Positions 1-9,302 are shown, counted from the first letter of the stretch. The stretch is DNA of 64,000 bases from Jingyaoa shaoxingensis (GCF_014385005.1 NZ_JACRSZ010000005.1:73318-137317); one strand, 5' to 3'. Program-made: numbers and translations. Notes: generated from the sequence alone by a model not told the origin.

Positions 1-487
1 GTCCAAGGAATGTAAAGGAAGCAGGCCAGTAATTTGAGAACATATAACGATTTCCTGTTGCAATTTTGATAAAACCATTTACAAATGTCGTCATTGCAAT
101 GGTTCCGATAAATGACGGAATGCCCACTTTTACTACAAAAAACGCATTGGTAAGTCCTACCAGCATTGCTACCGCTAGCCCCACCAGAACTGCAATAAAA
201 TAATTATTAAAAGAAGGTCCTTCCAGCATTTTTCCAACAACTGCAGCTGCAATGGTTGCTTCTGCTCCAACTGCCAGATCCATTTCACCGGTTTCCATAA
301 CAATAGTCATTCCAATTGCCATCAAGGCTGTGATTGTAGCAGAATTTATAATATTCATAATATTATTTACTGCATAAAATCGTGGCTGAAGAATACTGAA
401 GAACACAAAAATAATTGCTCCGACAATTAACAGAAGATATTTTGTCATCCCTTTCAAAGAGAAGTTTTTTGATGCACCCTGTTGCAT
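1..487 (-). CDS. CUT2 sugar ABC transporter permease (RbsC family), partial
   Basis: Membrane permease of a ribose-type sugar importer, working with the ATPase and binding protein encoded just upstream. The 162 visible codons start MQQGASKNFSLKGMTKYLLL and show a first membrane span at about residues 16-34, the family-typical GEMDLAVGAEATIA segment, then more hydrophobic spans and GIPSFIGTIAMTTFVNG. The gene runs off the window at base 1, so roughly the last half is missing. It starts 7 bases after the ATPase stop codon, so the two are surely co-transcribed. The sugar cannot be told from this fragment. Confidence 0.9.
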   Translation of the reverse strand, partial: MQQGASKNFSLKGMTKYLLLIVGAIIFVFFSILQPRFYAVNNIMNIINSATITALMAIGMTIVMETGEMDLAVGAEATIAAAVVGKMLEGPSFNNYFIAVLVGLAVAMLVGLTNAFFVVKVGIPSFIGTIAMTTFVNGFIKIATGNRYMFSNYWPASFTFLG

Positions 488-493
488 ATCGCC

Positions 494-2008
494 TTACTCC
501 TTTCTTCCGATTGCATCTGATAAAATTCGCGTTTTATCAAATTCAGAACGTTTATATTCGGCTACAATATCACCGTCATGGAAAACATATAACTTATCAC
601 ATGTGGTCAGCAATTCTTCCAGTTCTGATGAGATAAAGACAACGCTCTTATTTTCATCATCCACTAGATGACGTATTTCGACGTAAACCTCACTCTTTGC
701 TCCAAGATCCATACCTGCCGTTGGTTCATCCAGTACCAGCAGTTTCAGATTATCCAGTTCTACGGATCGTCCGATAATAATCTTCTGAATATTTCCACCA
801 CTCAGTTCTATGATGTTCTGTTCAATATTGGTATATTTTACTTCATTTTTTTCCAGTACTCTGTTAGCAAACTCCCGCATTTTATCAAATTTCATAAATC
901 CCGCTTTATTTGAAAGTTTATCAATAAACAGGTTACAGATATTATCTTCCAGAGACAGTCCTGGAAAGGCACCATTAATTCGTTTCTCCGGCGTGAGAAT
1001 AAATCCTCTGCGAATCATCTGTACCGGTTCCGTTTTCGTTATCTTTTCTCCTGCAAATGTTACATCCATACCTTCTGACAGACGAATGCCGCCTATCGTT
1101 TCCATTGTCTCTGTACGCCCGGATCCTACCAGACCGTAAAATCCAACTGCCTGTCCCTCTTTGACAACCAACGGAACATGATGTTTCTTATTATCATAAG
1201 TAATTTCTTTTGCTTCCAACACGGTTTGGGCATTCGTAAAGTCTTTTTCCGGTACATGTACTGTTTTCTGGCGTCCTGCACGTATCATTGCTTTGACGCA
1301 GTCATCTCTTGACAGTTCTGCCGCAGGTGCTGTCAGAACTTTTTTACCATCTGCAAAAACCGTGATCATATCTGATATCTCGTAAACTTCTTCAATCTTA
1401 TGTGAGATAAAGAAAATTGCCATATCCAGTTCATCTCGCAGACTCTTTACAAATTCCAGGAAAGGTGCAACCTCGCCTTCACCCAGAGAAGCTGTCGGTT
1501 CATCCAGAATAAGTACGGAAGGGTTGTCATAAAAAGCTCGTATAATTTCAATGATCTGCTGCATGCCGGCACCCAGTTCATCAACCGGCACATCCAATGG
1601 CACTTCTATTCCAAGTTTTGAACGAATTTCCTCTGCTTTTTTCCGAATTTCTTTCTCATCAATTAACAATCCCTTTTTCGGTTCCCGTCCAAGGCATATA
1701 TTCTGCGCCCCGGTCAGATGTCCTACCAAGTTTCTTTCCTGGTAAACCATACTGATACCTGAAGCCAATGATTCAGCCGGTGAATGAAATACCTTTTTTT
1801 CTCCATTTACATAAATTTCTCCATCATCCGGATGGTAAACTCCTGTCAGCATCTTACAAAAAGTACTTTTTCCGGCTCCGTTTTCCCCGCATAATGCGTG
1901 GATTTCGTGTTTACGAACTTCCATACTAATGTGATCGTTCGCAACAAGTCCAGAGAATTCTTTTGTTAAATTCTCTATTTTTAATACCACCGCTTTATCA
2001 TTTCCCAT
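494..2008 (-). CDS. CUT2 sugar ABC transporter ATP-binding protein (RbsA/XylG type)
   Basis: Energises the adjacent permease. About 504 residues with two ABC domains, as usual for RbsA. Domain 1 has Walker A GENGAGKST near residue 41, a variant signature ELGAGMQQIIEI, and Walker B LILDEPTASL. Domain 2 has the degenerate P-loop GLVGSGRTE, signature ELSGGNIQK and LVLDEPTAGMDLGA. I chose the ATG at 2008 (MGNDKAVVLKIENL), with GGGG about 12 bases upstream. A longer reading from 2056 lies inside the right-hand part of a hairpin between this gene and the binding-protein gene and adds residues not typical of the family. Confidence 0.92.
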   Translation of the reverse strand: MGNDKAVVLKIENLTKEFSGLVANDHISMEVRKHEIHALCGENGAGKSTFCKMLTGVYHPDDGEIYVNGEKKVFHSPAESLASGISMVYQERNLVGHLTGAQNICLGREPKKGLLIDEKEIRKKAEEIRSKLGIEVPLDVPVDELGAGMQQIIEIIRAFYDNPSVLILDEPTASLGEGEVAPFLEFVKSLRDELDMAIFFISHKIEEVYEISDMITVFADGKKVLTAPAAELSRDDCVKAMIRAGRQKTVHVPEKDFTNAQTVLEAKEITYDNKKHHVPLVVKEGQAVGFYGLVGSGRTETMETIGGIRLSEGMDVTFAGEKITKTEPVQMIRRGFILTPEKRINGAFPGLSLEDNICNLFIDKLSNKAGFMKFDKMREFANRVLEKNEVKYTNIEQNIIELSGGNIQKIIIGRSVELDNLKLLVLDEPTAGMDLGAKSEVYVEIRHLVDDENKSVVFISSELEELLTTCDKLYVFHDGDIVAEYKRSEFDKTRILSDAIGRKE

Positions 2009-2046
2009 GGATTTATTACCCCGTGTGTCATAATCTCTTAAAAGTA

Positions 2047-2081
2047 AACACCCCATTGCTTTTTTCAGCGAATGGGGTGTT
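2047..2081 (-). terminator. Intercistronic hairpin between binding-protein and ATPase genes
   Basis: An 11-bp perfect inverted repeat (AACACCCCATT / AATGGGGTGTT; arms 2047-2057 and 2071-2081) lies between the substrate-binding-protein stop and the ATPase start. On the minus strand no long T run follows, so it is more likely a partial terminator or mRNA-stabilising stem that keeps binding-protein expression above that of the ATPase and permease. Confidence 0.6.
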
Positions 2082-2121
2082 GTAGTTAAAGAAAGACAGG
2101 CTTTCCTGTTACAAATTATAA

Positions 2122-3252
2122 TTATTCTTCGACGTAATCTGTTACAACATAAGCACCATCGCCATCATTCCAGTTGTACCATGCATCAGCATCGTCAGGA
2201 TCTCCACCATAGTAATCAAATACTGCGTGGATGTTTGTTCCAACTGCCGGACAATTGTCTCGATCAATTACAATACCTTCACAATACATAATTTCACCTA
2301 CGTGAGAAATAGCACATCCTTCATCACCAGGATTCAGTCCTTCGACCTGAATATCATCAACAACTTCCAGTGCCTTATGTACAAACAGTTCATCAGGAAC
2401 AGCATAGCTGTACTGAAGAGGAGTATTGTTTCTGATATATGACCATGTTTCGGATCCGCCATCAAAACCGGATACCCATACATTGTCAACGCCTGCCTGT
2501 GTCAGCGCTTCTGCTACTGGTACGCCAAAATAGTCTGTACTTGTGATAATACCTGTGAGCTGATCGCCATACTGTGTAACCCATGTTTTTGTAAAGTCAT
2601 TTGCTGCCTGAAGTTCATCATATGTTACTGCCGCAATATCCTGTTCGGAAAGAATGTTTGCTGTTGAATAGCAGCTTGCAATTGCGCTCATAACATCTGT
2701 ACGTTCATAATGAACCTGAATAGATTTCTTTGTAATAACTGCGATGCCTTCATTCCATTTGCTCTTTTCACCAATCGCATACATTAATGTTGCGCCTGCA
2801 AGACCATCTGGCATAGCAGAGTTGCTGATAACGCCATCAACGATCTGTGTATCCATATTGTACCAGCCGATTCCTGCTGCACGAGCCTGTGCAACCAAAT
2901 CCTGTTTGGAATCCATATTGGTAAGGCTGAATGTTAAGATGGCATCTACATTCTGGTTAATCAGATTCAGAACTTTGTCTCGAAGATCTTGTTCACTTTC
3001 ATAAACAACTTCTACCAGTTCCCATCCTCTGTGTGTACATTCCAGTCTTAACTGTTGCAAAATACGCTGAATAGATTCAAATTCAGGTTTATCTGAAATA
3101 AAACCAATTGTTAAAGCTCCATCAGACTTCACAACTGGATGCGGGTAATCATCAAATGCTGCTTTTTCTTCTGTAGCGGATGCCACACATGTAAGGCTGA
3201 AAAGCATCACCAATGATAACAACAGTGCCACAATACGTTTTGTAGTTTTCAT
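2122..3252 (-). CDS. Periplasmic-binding-protein-like sugar receptor (Peripla_BP_4 family)
   Basis: Extracellular sugar receptor of the CUT2 importer. 376 residues: signal peptide MKTTKRIVALLLSLVMLFSL with a probable cleavage after VASA, then an RbsB-like fold (TIGFISDKPEFESI; QNVDAILTFSL; TGIITSTDYFGVPVAEAL; VWVSGFDGGSETW). A Cys is present in the signal region (LTC) but its context is not a lipobox, so the protein appears not to be a lipoprotein, unusual for a receptor in a Gram-positive cell. The RBS AAGGAGGTAGTAAT precedes the ATG. It is first gene of the importer operon. Ligand unknown. Confidence 0.9.
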   Translation of the reverse strand: MKTTKRIVALLLSLVMLFSLTCVASATEEKAAFDDYPHPVVKSDGALTIGFISDKPEFESIQRILQQLRLECTHRGWELVEVVYESEQDLRDKVLNLINQNVDAILTFSLTNMDSKQDLVAQARAAGIGWYNMDTQIVDGVISNSAMPDGLAGATLMYAIGEKSKWNEGIAVITKKSIQVHYERTDVMSAIASCYSTANILSEQDIAAVTYDELQAANDFTKTWVTQYGDQLTGIITSTDYFGVPVAEALTQAGVDNVWVSGFDGGSETWSYIRNNTPLQYSYAVPDELFVHKALEVVDDIQVEGLNPGDEGCAISHVGEIMYCEGIVIDRDNCPAVGTNIHAVFDYYGGDPDDADAWYNWNDGDGAYVVTDYVEE

Positions 3253-3539
3253 ATTACTACCTCCTTAAATTTTTTGATAAGCATCTATTTTCCGATCTGC
3301 TTATCTGTTTCTGATGAATATATGTTAACTGAAATGTCCGTTTCTTGCCATAGCGCTATATGACATGAAAATACCATTTTAGGACATTGCTTTTATGTAT
3401 TTTTCTGCCATTTTTCAGCATATTCGTCCGTTTGTTTCGTCGCTTTTTCATATATTTTGGATATGTTCGCGCTTTTTTTGTTTCTTTTGTATATATTTGC
3501 AGATTGTATTTTTATTCAAACAACACATTTTCGGACAAG
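3253..3539 (-). promoter_or_regulatory. Upstream region of the CUT2 importer with paired ATGTCC sites
   Basis: AT-rich leader. CGGACATTT (read on the minus strand) is at 3332-3340 and an oppositely oriented ATGTCC-containing copy at 3382-3388. The same 9-mer sits just upstream of the -35 box of the nearby AraC gene (6439-6447), so these are candidate AraC binding sites. A possible weak -35 (GTTAAC) follows two bases after the site, the same layout as at the AraC promoter; no good -10 is seen, as expected of an activator-dependent promoter. Confidence 0.4.
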
Positions 3540-3581
3540 AAAAGAGATCATTCCACAAACCCATGCAGAACGATCTCTTTT
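3540..3581 (-). terminator. Rho-independent terminator of the dehydrogenase gene
   Basis: Inverted repeat AAAAGAGATC (3540-3549) and GATCTCTTTT (3572-3581), followed on the minus strand by TTTTTC. It ends the AraC-amidohydrolase-dehydrogenase unit. Confidence 0.75.
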
Positions 3582-3601
3582 CTTAAGGATGGTATAAAAT
3601 G

Positions 3602-4561
3602 TTATCTGTTGACGCAATGCTCCGGCTCTTCACCTGCAAGTACACGTATAATATCTTTCGATACACATAGACTAACGTCTCTGTATGCTTCAAATGACTC
3701 TGCTCCAATATGAGGTGTGCATACTACATTATAATTAAATATTTCCATTCCTTTCGGTAATGGTTCCATCTCGAATGCATCCAGTGCTGCTCCTGCAATC
3801 TGCCCTTCTCTTAATGTTTTTGTCAGATCATCCAGATCTACCAGCCCTCCCCGGGCTGCATTCACAAGATAGGAACCTTTTTTCATTCTCATAAACATTT
3901 CTGTATTAAACATGTGATATGTATCATCTGATACCGGTATATGCAGGCTGACCACATCACTGGTTTCAACAATCTCATCCAGTGAGCATGCTTTCACTCC
4001 CAACTCATCAGCCAGTTTCTGATTCATATAGAGATCATAGGCCTTAATCTGAACATCAAAGCCCTGCAGTTTTTTTGCTACCAGTCTCGCAATTGCTCCA
4101 AATCCCACAAGACCGACTGTTTTGCCTCTTAATTCGGATCCAATCCATCGAGGCCAGTTTCCTTCTTTCAATTCTTCATGAATTGGGATTACTTTTCGAA
4201 GCATGTCCAGAATATAGCATACGGTGAGTTCTGCTACTGCATTTGAATTCTGTCCCGGTGCATTTAATGCTTTTACACCATGTTTTTTTGCAGCTACAAG
4301 ATCAATGTTATCCACACCTACTCCAAATTTTGCCACAGCCTTTAATTTCGGTGCAATTTCAAATACTTCTTCTGTATATTTATCCATTCCGATAATAGCA
4401 GCATCAATATCTCCTATGATATCTTTCAGTTCCTCAAAACTATACGCCGGAAAAGACCTTGTTTTATCATATATAACCTCATGTCCATTTTTCTCCAGCA
4501 ATTCCCATGCATCTTTACATAATGTATCAAAATGAGATGCTGATACAAGAATTTTACCCAT
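3602..4561 (-). CDS. D-isomer-specific 2-hydroxyacid dehydrogenase (phosphoglycerate dehydrogenase-like)
   Basis: NAD(P)-dependent oxidation or reduction of a 2-hydroxy or 2-oxo acid in the cytosol. About 319 residues from MGKILVSASHFD. The nucleotide-binding motif is GLVGFGAIARLVAKKL; the catalytic Arg, Glu and His lie in NAARGGLVDLDDL, ALDAFEMEPLP and TPHIGAESFE. The ATG at 4561 is chosen because GGAGG lies about 8 bases upstream; a longer in-frame reading to 4624 overlaps the amidohydrolase gene. It follows that gene by 20 bases and is presumably co-transcribed with it. Sequence alone cannot separate hydroxypyruvate, phosphoglycerate or other 2-hydroxyacid substrates. Confidence 0.88.
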   Translation of the reverse strand: MGKILVSASHFDTLCKDAWELLEKNGHEVIYDKTRSFPAYSFEELKDIIGDIDAAIIGMDKYTEEVFEIAPKLKAVAKFGVGVDNIDLVAAKKHGVKALNAPGQNSNAVAELTVCYILDMLRKVIPIHEELKEGNWPRWIGSELRGKTVGLVGFGAIARLVAKKLQGFDVQIKAYDLYMNQKLADELGVKACSLDEIVETSDVVSLHIPVSDDTYHMFNTEMFMRMKKGSYLVNAARGGLVDLDDLTKTLREGQIAGAALDAFEMEPLPKGMEIFNYNVVCTPHIGAESFEAYRDVSLCVSKDIIRVLAGEEPEHCVNR

Positions 4562-4581
4562 ATCCCGTTCCTCCGTCTTTC

Positions 4582-5322
4582 TTATTTTAAGGAAAATACT
4601 TTGCGTGCTGTTTCTCCAAGGCACAGTGCCAGATCCTTTTCTGACAGATGCAGCGCATAATGTTTTGCCAGTTCCACACCTACATTATCTGGATTATCTG
4701 TACCAAGCATAAGTCTGTGGCATCCCAGTTTTTCTACAAAGTTTTTCACCACATATACCGGGCACCATGATGTTTCCAGATAAATATTAGGACAAACCTG
4801 CGCTGCCACTAACGCCTCGCTTCCAAACATACCTCCTCCGGCATGTGCCAGTACAAAAGTAACATCCGGATACTCCATTGCCATCGGAATCACCAGTGAC
4901 GGCAATGCCGATGCTACACCGTTGCCAGTATGGATCATTACCGGAACTTTTAATTTTCTGGCTACTTCGTATACCTTTCTGGCCTGTGGAGCATTTGCAG
5001 CACAGCAGTATGCTTCCGGATGTAATTTTATTGCAACAAACCCCAGCTCATTTATTGCCCAGGAAACATGCTCGATATACTCTTCCTCTGAGCAATGTGG
5101 TGTATAGGATACAATTCCCCATGCATGTCCCGGATGCCTCTGCGTAAACTCATAGATTCGTTCACATGACTTATGCCAGTCATTCACCTTTAAACCAGGC
5201 TGCAGAATGACCCCGTCAATCCCAAATTCCTTCATGTAACCCAGCACACGTTCTTCATCATCATTTGAATTATAGATTAGATCTTCACCCAGATGCATAT
5301 GTGCGTCAATCACCATGGCCAT
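4582..5322 (-). CDS. Amidohydrolase-family TIM-barrel hydrolase
   Basis: Predicted metal-dependent hydrolase or decarboxylase of the amidohydrolase_2 (PF04909) family, 246 residues. Metal-ligand motifs are IDAHMHLGEDL near the N terminus, AIKLHPEAYC, MIHTGNGVASA, VLAHAGGGMFG and the C-terminal LGTDNPDN. The RBS GGGGG is 8 bases before the ATG. Position between an AraC regulator and a hydroxyacid dehydrogenase suggests a lactone- or acid-opening step in the same catabolic route, but substrate is not deducible. Confidence 0.85.
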   Translation of the reverse strand: MAMVIDAHMHLGEDLIYNSNDDEERVLGYMKEFGIDGVILQPGLKVNDWHKSCERIYEFTQRHPGHAWGIVSYTPHCSEEEYIEHVSWAINELGFVAIKLHPEAYCCAANAPQARKVYEVARKLKVPVMIHTGNGVASALPSLVIPMAMEYPDVTFVLAHAGGGMFGSEALVAAQVCPNIYLETSWCPVYVVKNFVEKLGCHRLMLGTDNPDNVGVELAKHYALHLSEKDLALCLGETARKVFSLK

Positions 5323-5372
5323 AAATGATTCCCCCTTTTTACATTTTTATAATTTTAATATTGTAATTAAAA

Positions 5373-6248
5373 TTACTTTGTTTTCCCGGAATGTACTTCA
5401 TAGTTCTTTCGATAAGAACTTGGTGTAACACCCGTATAATGTGAAAAATGTCGAGAAAACGAATATGGTGTTGCAAATCCTGCCATTTCCGATATCTCTG
5501 CTATGCTGTATTTCTGATCTGCCAGTAATTTGCATATTTGTTTTAACCGATTCTGAATAATGAGCTGATTTACAGAACAGCCAAACAATTGATTGCATAT
5601 TCTCGTCGTCTGTCTCACACTTAAATTCAAAACATTTGCCACATCACTTACCGTAATATTATTAAATGCATTTTCATTAATAAATGATAAAATCCGGTCT
5701 ATCCGATGACAATCTTCCGATTCACGTAATTGTACAGCCTTTATCCCTGAATTCTCAGAAAGCGAATCTACTGCTTCGAGCAATAATGTATGAATAATAC
5801 ATGCAATTGAAACTGAAGTTATCAGGTCTTTTGACATAAACTTATTCATAAGCGCCTGTGCAAGTTCATGAAAGGTGGGCGTTTCTTCTCTTGACACAGG
5901 AATCCGCGTATCATTAAAAGTATAATTAATCACATCCATATCAGATACAACATCAAACCCCAAAACCAGTTTTTTTGTATTCGGTGAACTGTCTTTTATA
6001 CTGTGCATAATACCTGACGGAATAAAAATATAACTACCTGCACAACATGATATAATATTTCCATCAAACCAAAATTGTAACTCTCCCTCATATACGTAAT
6101 GCAGTTCGTGAATTACATGTTTGTGCCAATTCGTCGAAAGTTCTTCTTCATTTGAAGCAACTATCCGACACCACGATACAATAGATCTCATAGCGTCACT
6201 GGAAGAAGACAGGTTCATGTTATTTAGTACATGTCCATCCCTTCTCAT
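5373..6248 (-). CDS. AraC-family transcriptional regulator with N-terminal cupin
   Basis: 291 residues. The N-terminal sensor is a cupin (HKHVIHELHYVYEGELQFWFDG, about residues 42-65, and CAGSYIFIPSGIMHSI); the C-terminal double helix-turn-helix contains NITVSDVANVLNLSVRQTTR and YSIAEISEMAGFATPYSFSR followed by HFSHYTGVTPSSYRK. RBS AGGAGG. It is the first gene of the unit with the amidohydrolase and dehydrogenase. Its own promoter and that of the CUT2 importer share CGGACATTT, so it probably controls both itself and the importer. Confidence 0.93.
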   Translation of the reverse strand: MRRDGHVLNNMNLSSSSDAMRSIVSWCRIVASNEEELSTNWHKHVIHELHYVYEGELQFWFDGNIISCCAGSYIFIPSGIMHSIKDSSPNTKKLVLGFDVVSDMDVINYTFNDTRIPVSREETPTFHELAQALMNKFMSKDLITSVSIACIIHTLLLEAVDSLSENSGIKAVQLRESEDCHRIDRILSFINENAFNNITVSDVANVLNLSVRQTTRICNQLFGCSVNQLIIQNRLKQICKLLADQKYSIAEISEMAGFATPYSFSRHFSHYTGVTPSSYRKNYEVHSGKTK

Positions 6249-6407
6249 GATTATTCCTCCTCAGCACGAGTTTTTTCACTTCATATTCAAGCCTCTTTGA
6301 ACAGCTACTCTTTGGTCATTTTTCAAATAAATTCACGCCTCCCCCTATGTTTTATTTGTTGTAAAATTATGGTAATTTTTGCCAAATAATTGGTTAAATT
6401 CAGATAA

Positions 6408-6447
6408 AATATAACAAATACTAACCAATAACTCAATAAAATGTCCG
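6408..6447 (-). promoter_or_regulatory. Promoter of the AraC gene with candidate activator site
   Basis: On the minus strand: TTGAGT (6431-6436), a 17-base spacer, TATATT (6408-6413). CGGACATTT (6439-6447) abuts the -35 box on its upstream side, the usual place for an AraC activator. The rest of 6249-6512 is AT-rich leader with no other gene seen. Confidence 0.6.
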
Positions 6448-6512
6448 AAATTGATATTTTTATGGCTGGTTATGAGTCTTTTCCAAAAGGGGGGATAAAA
6501 TACCTGTAATTT

Positions 6513-7253
6513 TTATTTTTCTACAATTGCCACCGCTCGAAGTGGCGAGCCGGATCCTTCCTTTATATTGAGTGGTAATGCAATAAAATAAGAATAAACC
6601 GGAAGTTTACTTAAATTCACCAGTTCTTCAAATATAATGATGTCTTTGGGCAACCAGAATTCATCATGCCCCCACGACTTCTTACACTCACCCTCTTTTT
6701 TTGCAATATCCCCGCCAATAGTATCCGTTCCTATGGCACGAACTTTTCGATTATAAAACAGCTCTGCTGCTGTTCTGTCAAGTCCAGGCTCATTTTGCGC
6801 ATACCATATGGCATCTTTATCCGTACACCAGAAGCGATCCCACCCAAAACACAGCAATGCCATTTCATTTTCCCGGACAGCCGCGCCACTTCTTCTTTCA
6901 CATTCCAGTATATCCTCCGCAGTTGCCTGTTCCCCCGGCTGTAATTCAAGCCAGCGAAGATCATACAGAACTGCAGGTACAAAAAAGTGTGATACGTCAA
7001 ATGTATCAATTGTTCGATCCATTTTGTAAGAGCAGGAATGCGCCGGTGCATCTACATGTGCCCCTGTATGCTCTGCCATAGATATGCTTTGGCAATAAAA
7101 TCCATCATGCTCATGTGTCACAGTTTTATCAATTACAAGATGTGGGTGAGATGGCCACCTTGGTATTCCTTTTTCTATTACAGGTGATAAATCTACTATC
7201 TTGAACTTGTCATTTATAAGTTTTCCAAATTCTCTGATTCCTATGCCATCCAT
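6513..7253 (-). CDS. Cyclase-family hydrolase (kynurenine formamidase-like, PF04199)
   Basis: Metal-dependent hydrolase, about 246 residues. The family motif HTGAHVDAPAH (HxGxHxDxPxH) is present, with DLSPVIEKGIPRWPSHPH near the N terminus. I chose MDGIGIREFG at 7253, preceded by GAGGAAAAGTA; longer readings run into the dehydrogenase gene upstream and have poorer ribosome binding sites. Last gene of the acid-sugar operon. In such a setting it may open a lactone or hydrolyse an ester or amide; that is inference. Confidence 0.82.
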   Translation of the reverse strand: MDGIGIREFGKLINDKFKIVDLSPVIEKGIPRWPSHPHLVIDKTVTHEHDGFYCQSISMAEHTGAHVDAPAHSCSYKMDRTIDTFDVSHFFVPAVLYDLRWLELQPGEQATAEDILECERRSGAAVRENEMALLCFGWDRFWCTDKDAIWYAQNEPGLDRTAAELFYNRKVRAIGTDTIGGDIAKKEGECKKSWGHDEFWLPKDIIIFEELVNLSKLPVYSYFIALPLNIKEGSGSPLRAVAIVEK

Positions 7254-7284
7254 TACTTTTCCTCTTCCGATACGGTACTTTTGT

Positions 7285-8385
7285 TTAATAATGAACAAAT
7301 CCATTTCTTCTTTTCTGAACAGAAAATTCGCAGCCCCAGTCACAGCCAAGTGAAGAAGCAATTTCTACGATTCCACCCCATGTTGCATCCGGAATATCAA
7401 TTCCCTTTTCTCTTCTTCTTCTTGCTGTGTTGAATTCAAATTCACCAGGTAAAAGTACTTCTTTAAATCCTTCTGCCGGTTTTGCAGACTTAATATAAGA
7501 AGCATGATTCTCCACCTGAGCCGCAAACAGATCTCTTCCCAAAAAGCAGTCTGGATTAACAGCCATTAAAAACAATCCATTTTCAGATTTTAGCTTTTTA
7601 CCTTCTTGCAGGCATGTCCAGTAATCATCATTTGCCAGAGCTATACTGAACAGATCTGCCATAATTGCCAACGCAGATCCTTTAGCACCTCCCATTTTTC
7701 CCCCAAGTGGATAAATCGTGCCTCTTGGTTCTTTGTAAAAATCATTTGGATCGGTTGTGTCACGTCCCTGACCATCACGAATCCAGCCCTCCGGAACCGA
7801 TTCATTTTTCTGAATATAAGTTCGAAGTTTTCCTTCTGCTACCACGGTTGTAGCTCCGTCCATCATAATCGGATCTTTCTCTCCACGCGGAACAGCCCAT
7901 GATATTGGATTGGTTCCCAGTCTTGCTTCCGCAGCTCCAAACGGCGCCAGTGGACCGCTGGAATAGAGTCCTGCTGTTCCGAACGCCATCAATCCTGCCC
8001 TTGCAATTCTTTCTGTATACGCCCCAAGCCGTCCAATATGAGTCGAATGAATGACTATTGCACATGCAACCCCATTTTCTTTTGCTTTCTGTATTACAAT
8101 CTCTGCTGTTTTTCTTCCCGCAACATGGCCAAATCCATAATCAGCATCAACAATTGCAGTGGTTGGTGTTTCTTTCACTGTCTTTACATCAGCACCCGGT
8201 ACAATAAAATGTTCCTCTATCTGCCACATATATTGTGGAATACGCAGAATGCCATGAGAATCCACTCCCAAAAGATTCGACTGTACCAGTTCTTCCGATA
8301 CGATTTCTGCTTCTTCTTCCGATGCACCGGCTCTTCTCAAAATATCCTGTACATAACCACGTAACTGCTGTTCTTTTATTAACAT
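7285..8385 (-). CDS. Malate/L-lactate dehydrogenase-family oxidoreductase (Ldh2, PF02615)
   Basis: NAD(P)-dependent oxidoreductase of 2-hydroxy or oxo acids, 366 residues from MLIKEQQLRGYV. Typical motifs: LLGVDSHGILRIPQYM, IVIHSTHIGRLGAYTERIA (catalytic His), RLGTNPISWAVP, and GGAKGSALAIMADLFSIAL. The start at 8385 has AGGAGA upstream and overlaps the stop of the PfkB gene by 7 bases (ATGTTAA), implying translational coupling. A roughly 20-residue C-terminal tail beyond the usual LASSLG end is present. Substrate unknown; relatives act on malate, ureidoglycolate, 2,3-diketogulonate and sulfolactate. Confidence 0.87.
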   Translation of the reverse strand: MLIKEQQLRGYVQDILRRAGASEEEAEIVSEELVQSNLLGVDSHGILRIPQYMWQIEEHFIVPGADVKTVKETPTTAIVDADYGFGHVAGRKTAEIVIQKAKENGVACAIVIHSTHIGRLGAYTERIARAGLMAFGTAGLYSSGPLAPFGAAEARLGTNPISWAVPRGEKDPIMMDGATTVVAEGKLRTYIQKNESVPEGWIRDGQGRDTTDPNDFYKEPRGTIYPLGGKMGGAKGSALAIMADLFSIALANDDYWTCLQEGKKLKSENGLFLMAVNPDCFLGRDLFAAQVENHASYIKSAKPAEGFKEVLLPGEFEFNTARRRREKGIDIPDATWGGIVEIASSLGCDWGCEFSVQKRRNGFVHY

Positions 8386-9272
8386 AGCAGTTCTGTCTCC
8401 TTTTTCACTTCTGATGCGGAGGGAATCGAATCTGCTGCTCCAGGTCTCTGAATGGCAATGGCACTTGCAGCAGATGCCCATTTTGCCGAAGCTGTTATAT
8501 CTTTTCCTTTTAACCTGCCTTCCAGATAAAATCCGGTAAACGTATCCCCTGCCGCTGTAGTATCTATCGGCTTCACATGAAAAGCACTGCATCTGTATAT
8601 TCCGTCAGGACCGGCTACTGCTGCTCCGTCTCCTCCCAGAGTCAGTACAATTTCTGTTTTTGGATAATTTTCCTTTAATTTTCTTAAGATCTTATCCGGA
8701 TCTGTTTCATTGCTTAACATTCCGCCTTCGATCTCGTTAACAAACAACCAGGACAATTTTTCTAATGGATAGGAACGGACCTCCTCGCCCATTGGTGCTG
8801 CATTCATAGCGACACGAAGTCCTTTTTCTGCTGCCCGTCTCACAATCTCACCCACAAGATTGGTTTCATTTTGCACCAGAATGACATCATCCTTGTCTGC
8901 AAATGCAAGTATTTCATCTATGTACGCTTCTGTCAGAAGATGGTTGGTTCCCGGATGAAGCAGTATACAGTTTTGTCCTTTTTCATCCACCTGAATGATT
9001 GCATGGCCGTTACTTTCTTCCGAATTACGAATGTAGTCTGTCATCACGCCTTTTTCTTTCATTAATTCAACCAAAAACCTGCCATCACTTCCCGCATAAC
9101 CGGCATGATAGACAGATACACCCGCTTTTGCCAGAGCAACAGACTGATTTAAGCCTTTTCCTCCGCTGCACACTTCACGTTTCAATGCGGCACACGTTTC
9201 TCCCGGCTGCAAGAAATGATCTACTTTATATACATAGTCCACATTTAATGATCCAAAATTAATAACTTTCAT
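8379..9272 (-). CDS. PfkB-family carbohydrate kinase (ribokinase-like)
   Basis: ATP-dependent sugar or sugar-acid kinase, 297 residues. Substrate-site motif GGKGLNQSVALAKAG (about residues 37-51), and the PfkB signature DTTAAGDTFTGFYLEG with catalytic Asp near residue 241. RBS GGAGG 9 bases before the ATG. In this operon it may phosphorylate a ketodeoxy acid or pentose-like intermediate. No sequence feature assigns the substrate. Confidence 0.88.
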   Translation of the reverse strand: MKVINFGSLNVDYVYKVDHFLQPGETCAALKREVCSGGKGLNQSVALAKAGVSVYHAGYAGSDGRFLVELMKEKGVMTDYIRNSEESNGHAIIQVDEKGQNCILLHPGTNHLLTEAYIDEILAFADKDDVILVQNETNLVGEIVRRAAEKGLRVAMNAAPMGEEVRSYPLEKLSWLFVNEIEGGMLSNETDPDKILRKLKENYPKTEIVLTLGGDGAAVAGPDGIYRCSAFHVKPIDTTAAGDTFTGFYLEGRLKGKDITASAKWASAASAIAIQRPGAADSIPSASEVKKETELLC

Positions 9273-9302
9273 AAACTGTTATTCCTCCAAATGGCACCAT
9301 GC

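Noticed and set aside
2009..2056. Longer N terminus for the RbsA-like ATPase
   Set aside because: The extra codons overlap the intercistronic hairpin, are not typical of the family and have no better ribosome binding site.
6330..6360. Leader peptide VNLFEK before the AraC gene
   Set aside because: The GTG lies only a base or two from the GGGGGAGG, too close for normal initiation, and no regulatory codons are evident.
7285..7345. Frameshift at the 3' end of the Ldh2-family gene
   Set aside because: The family core is intact to its normal end; only a short unusual C-terminal tail follows.
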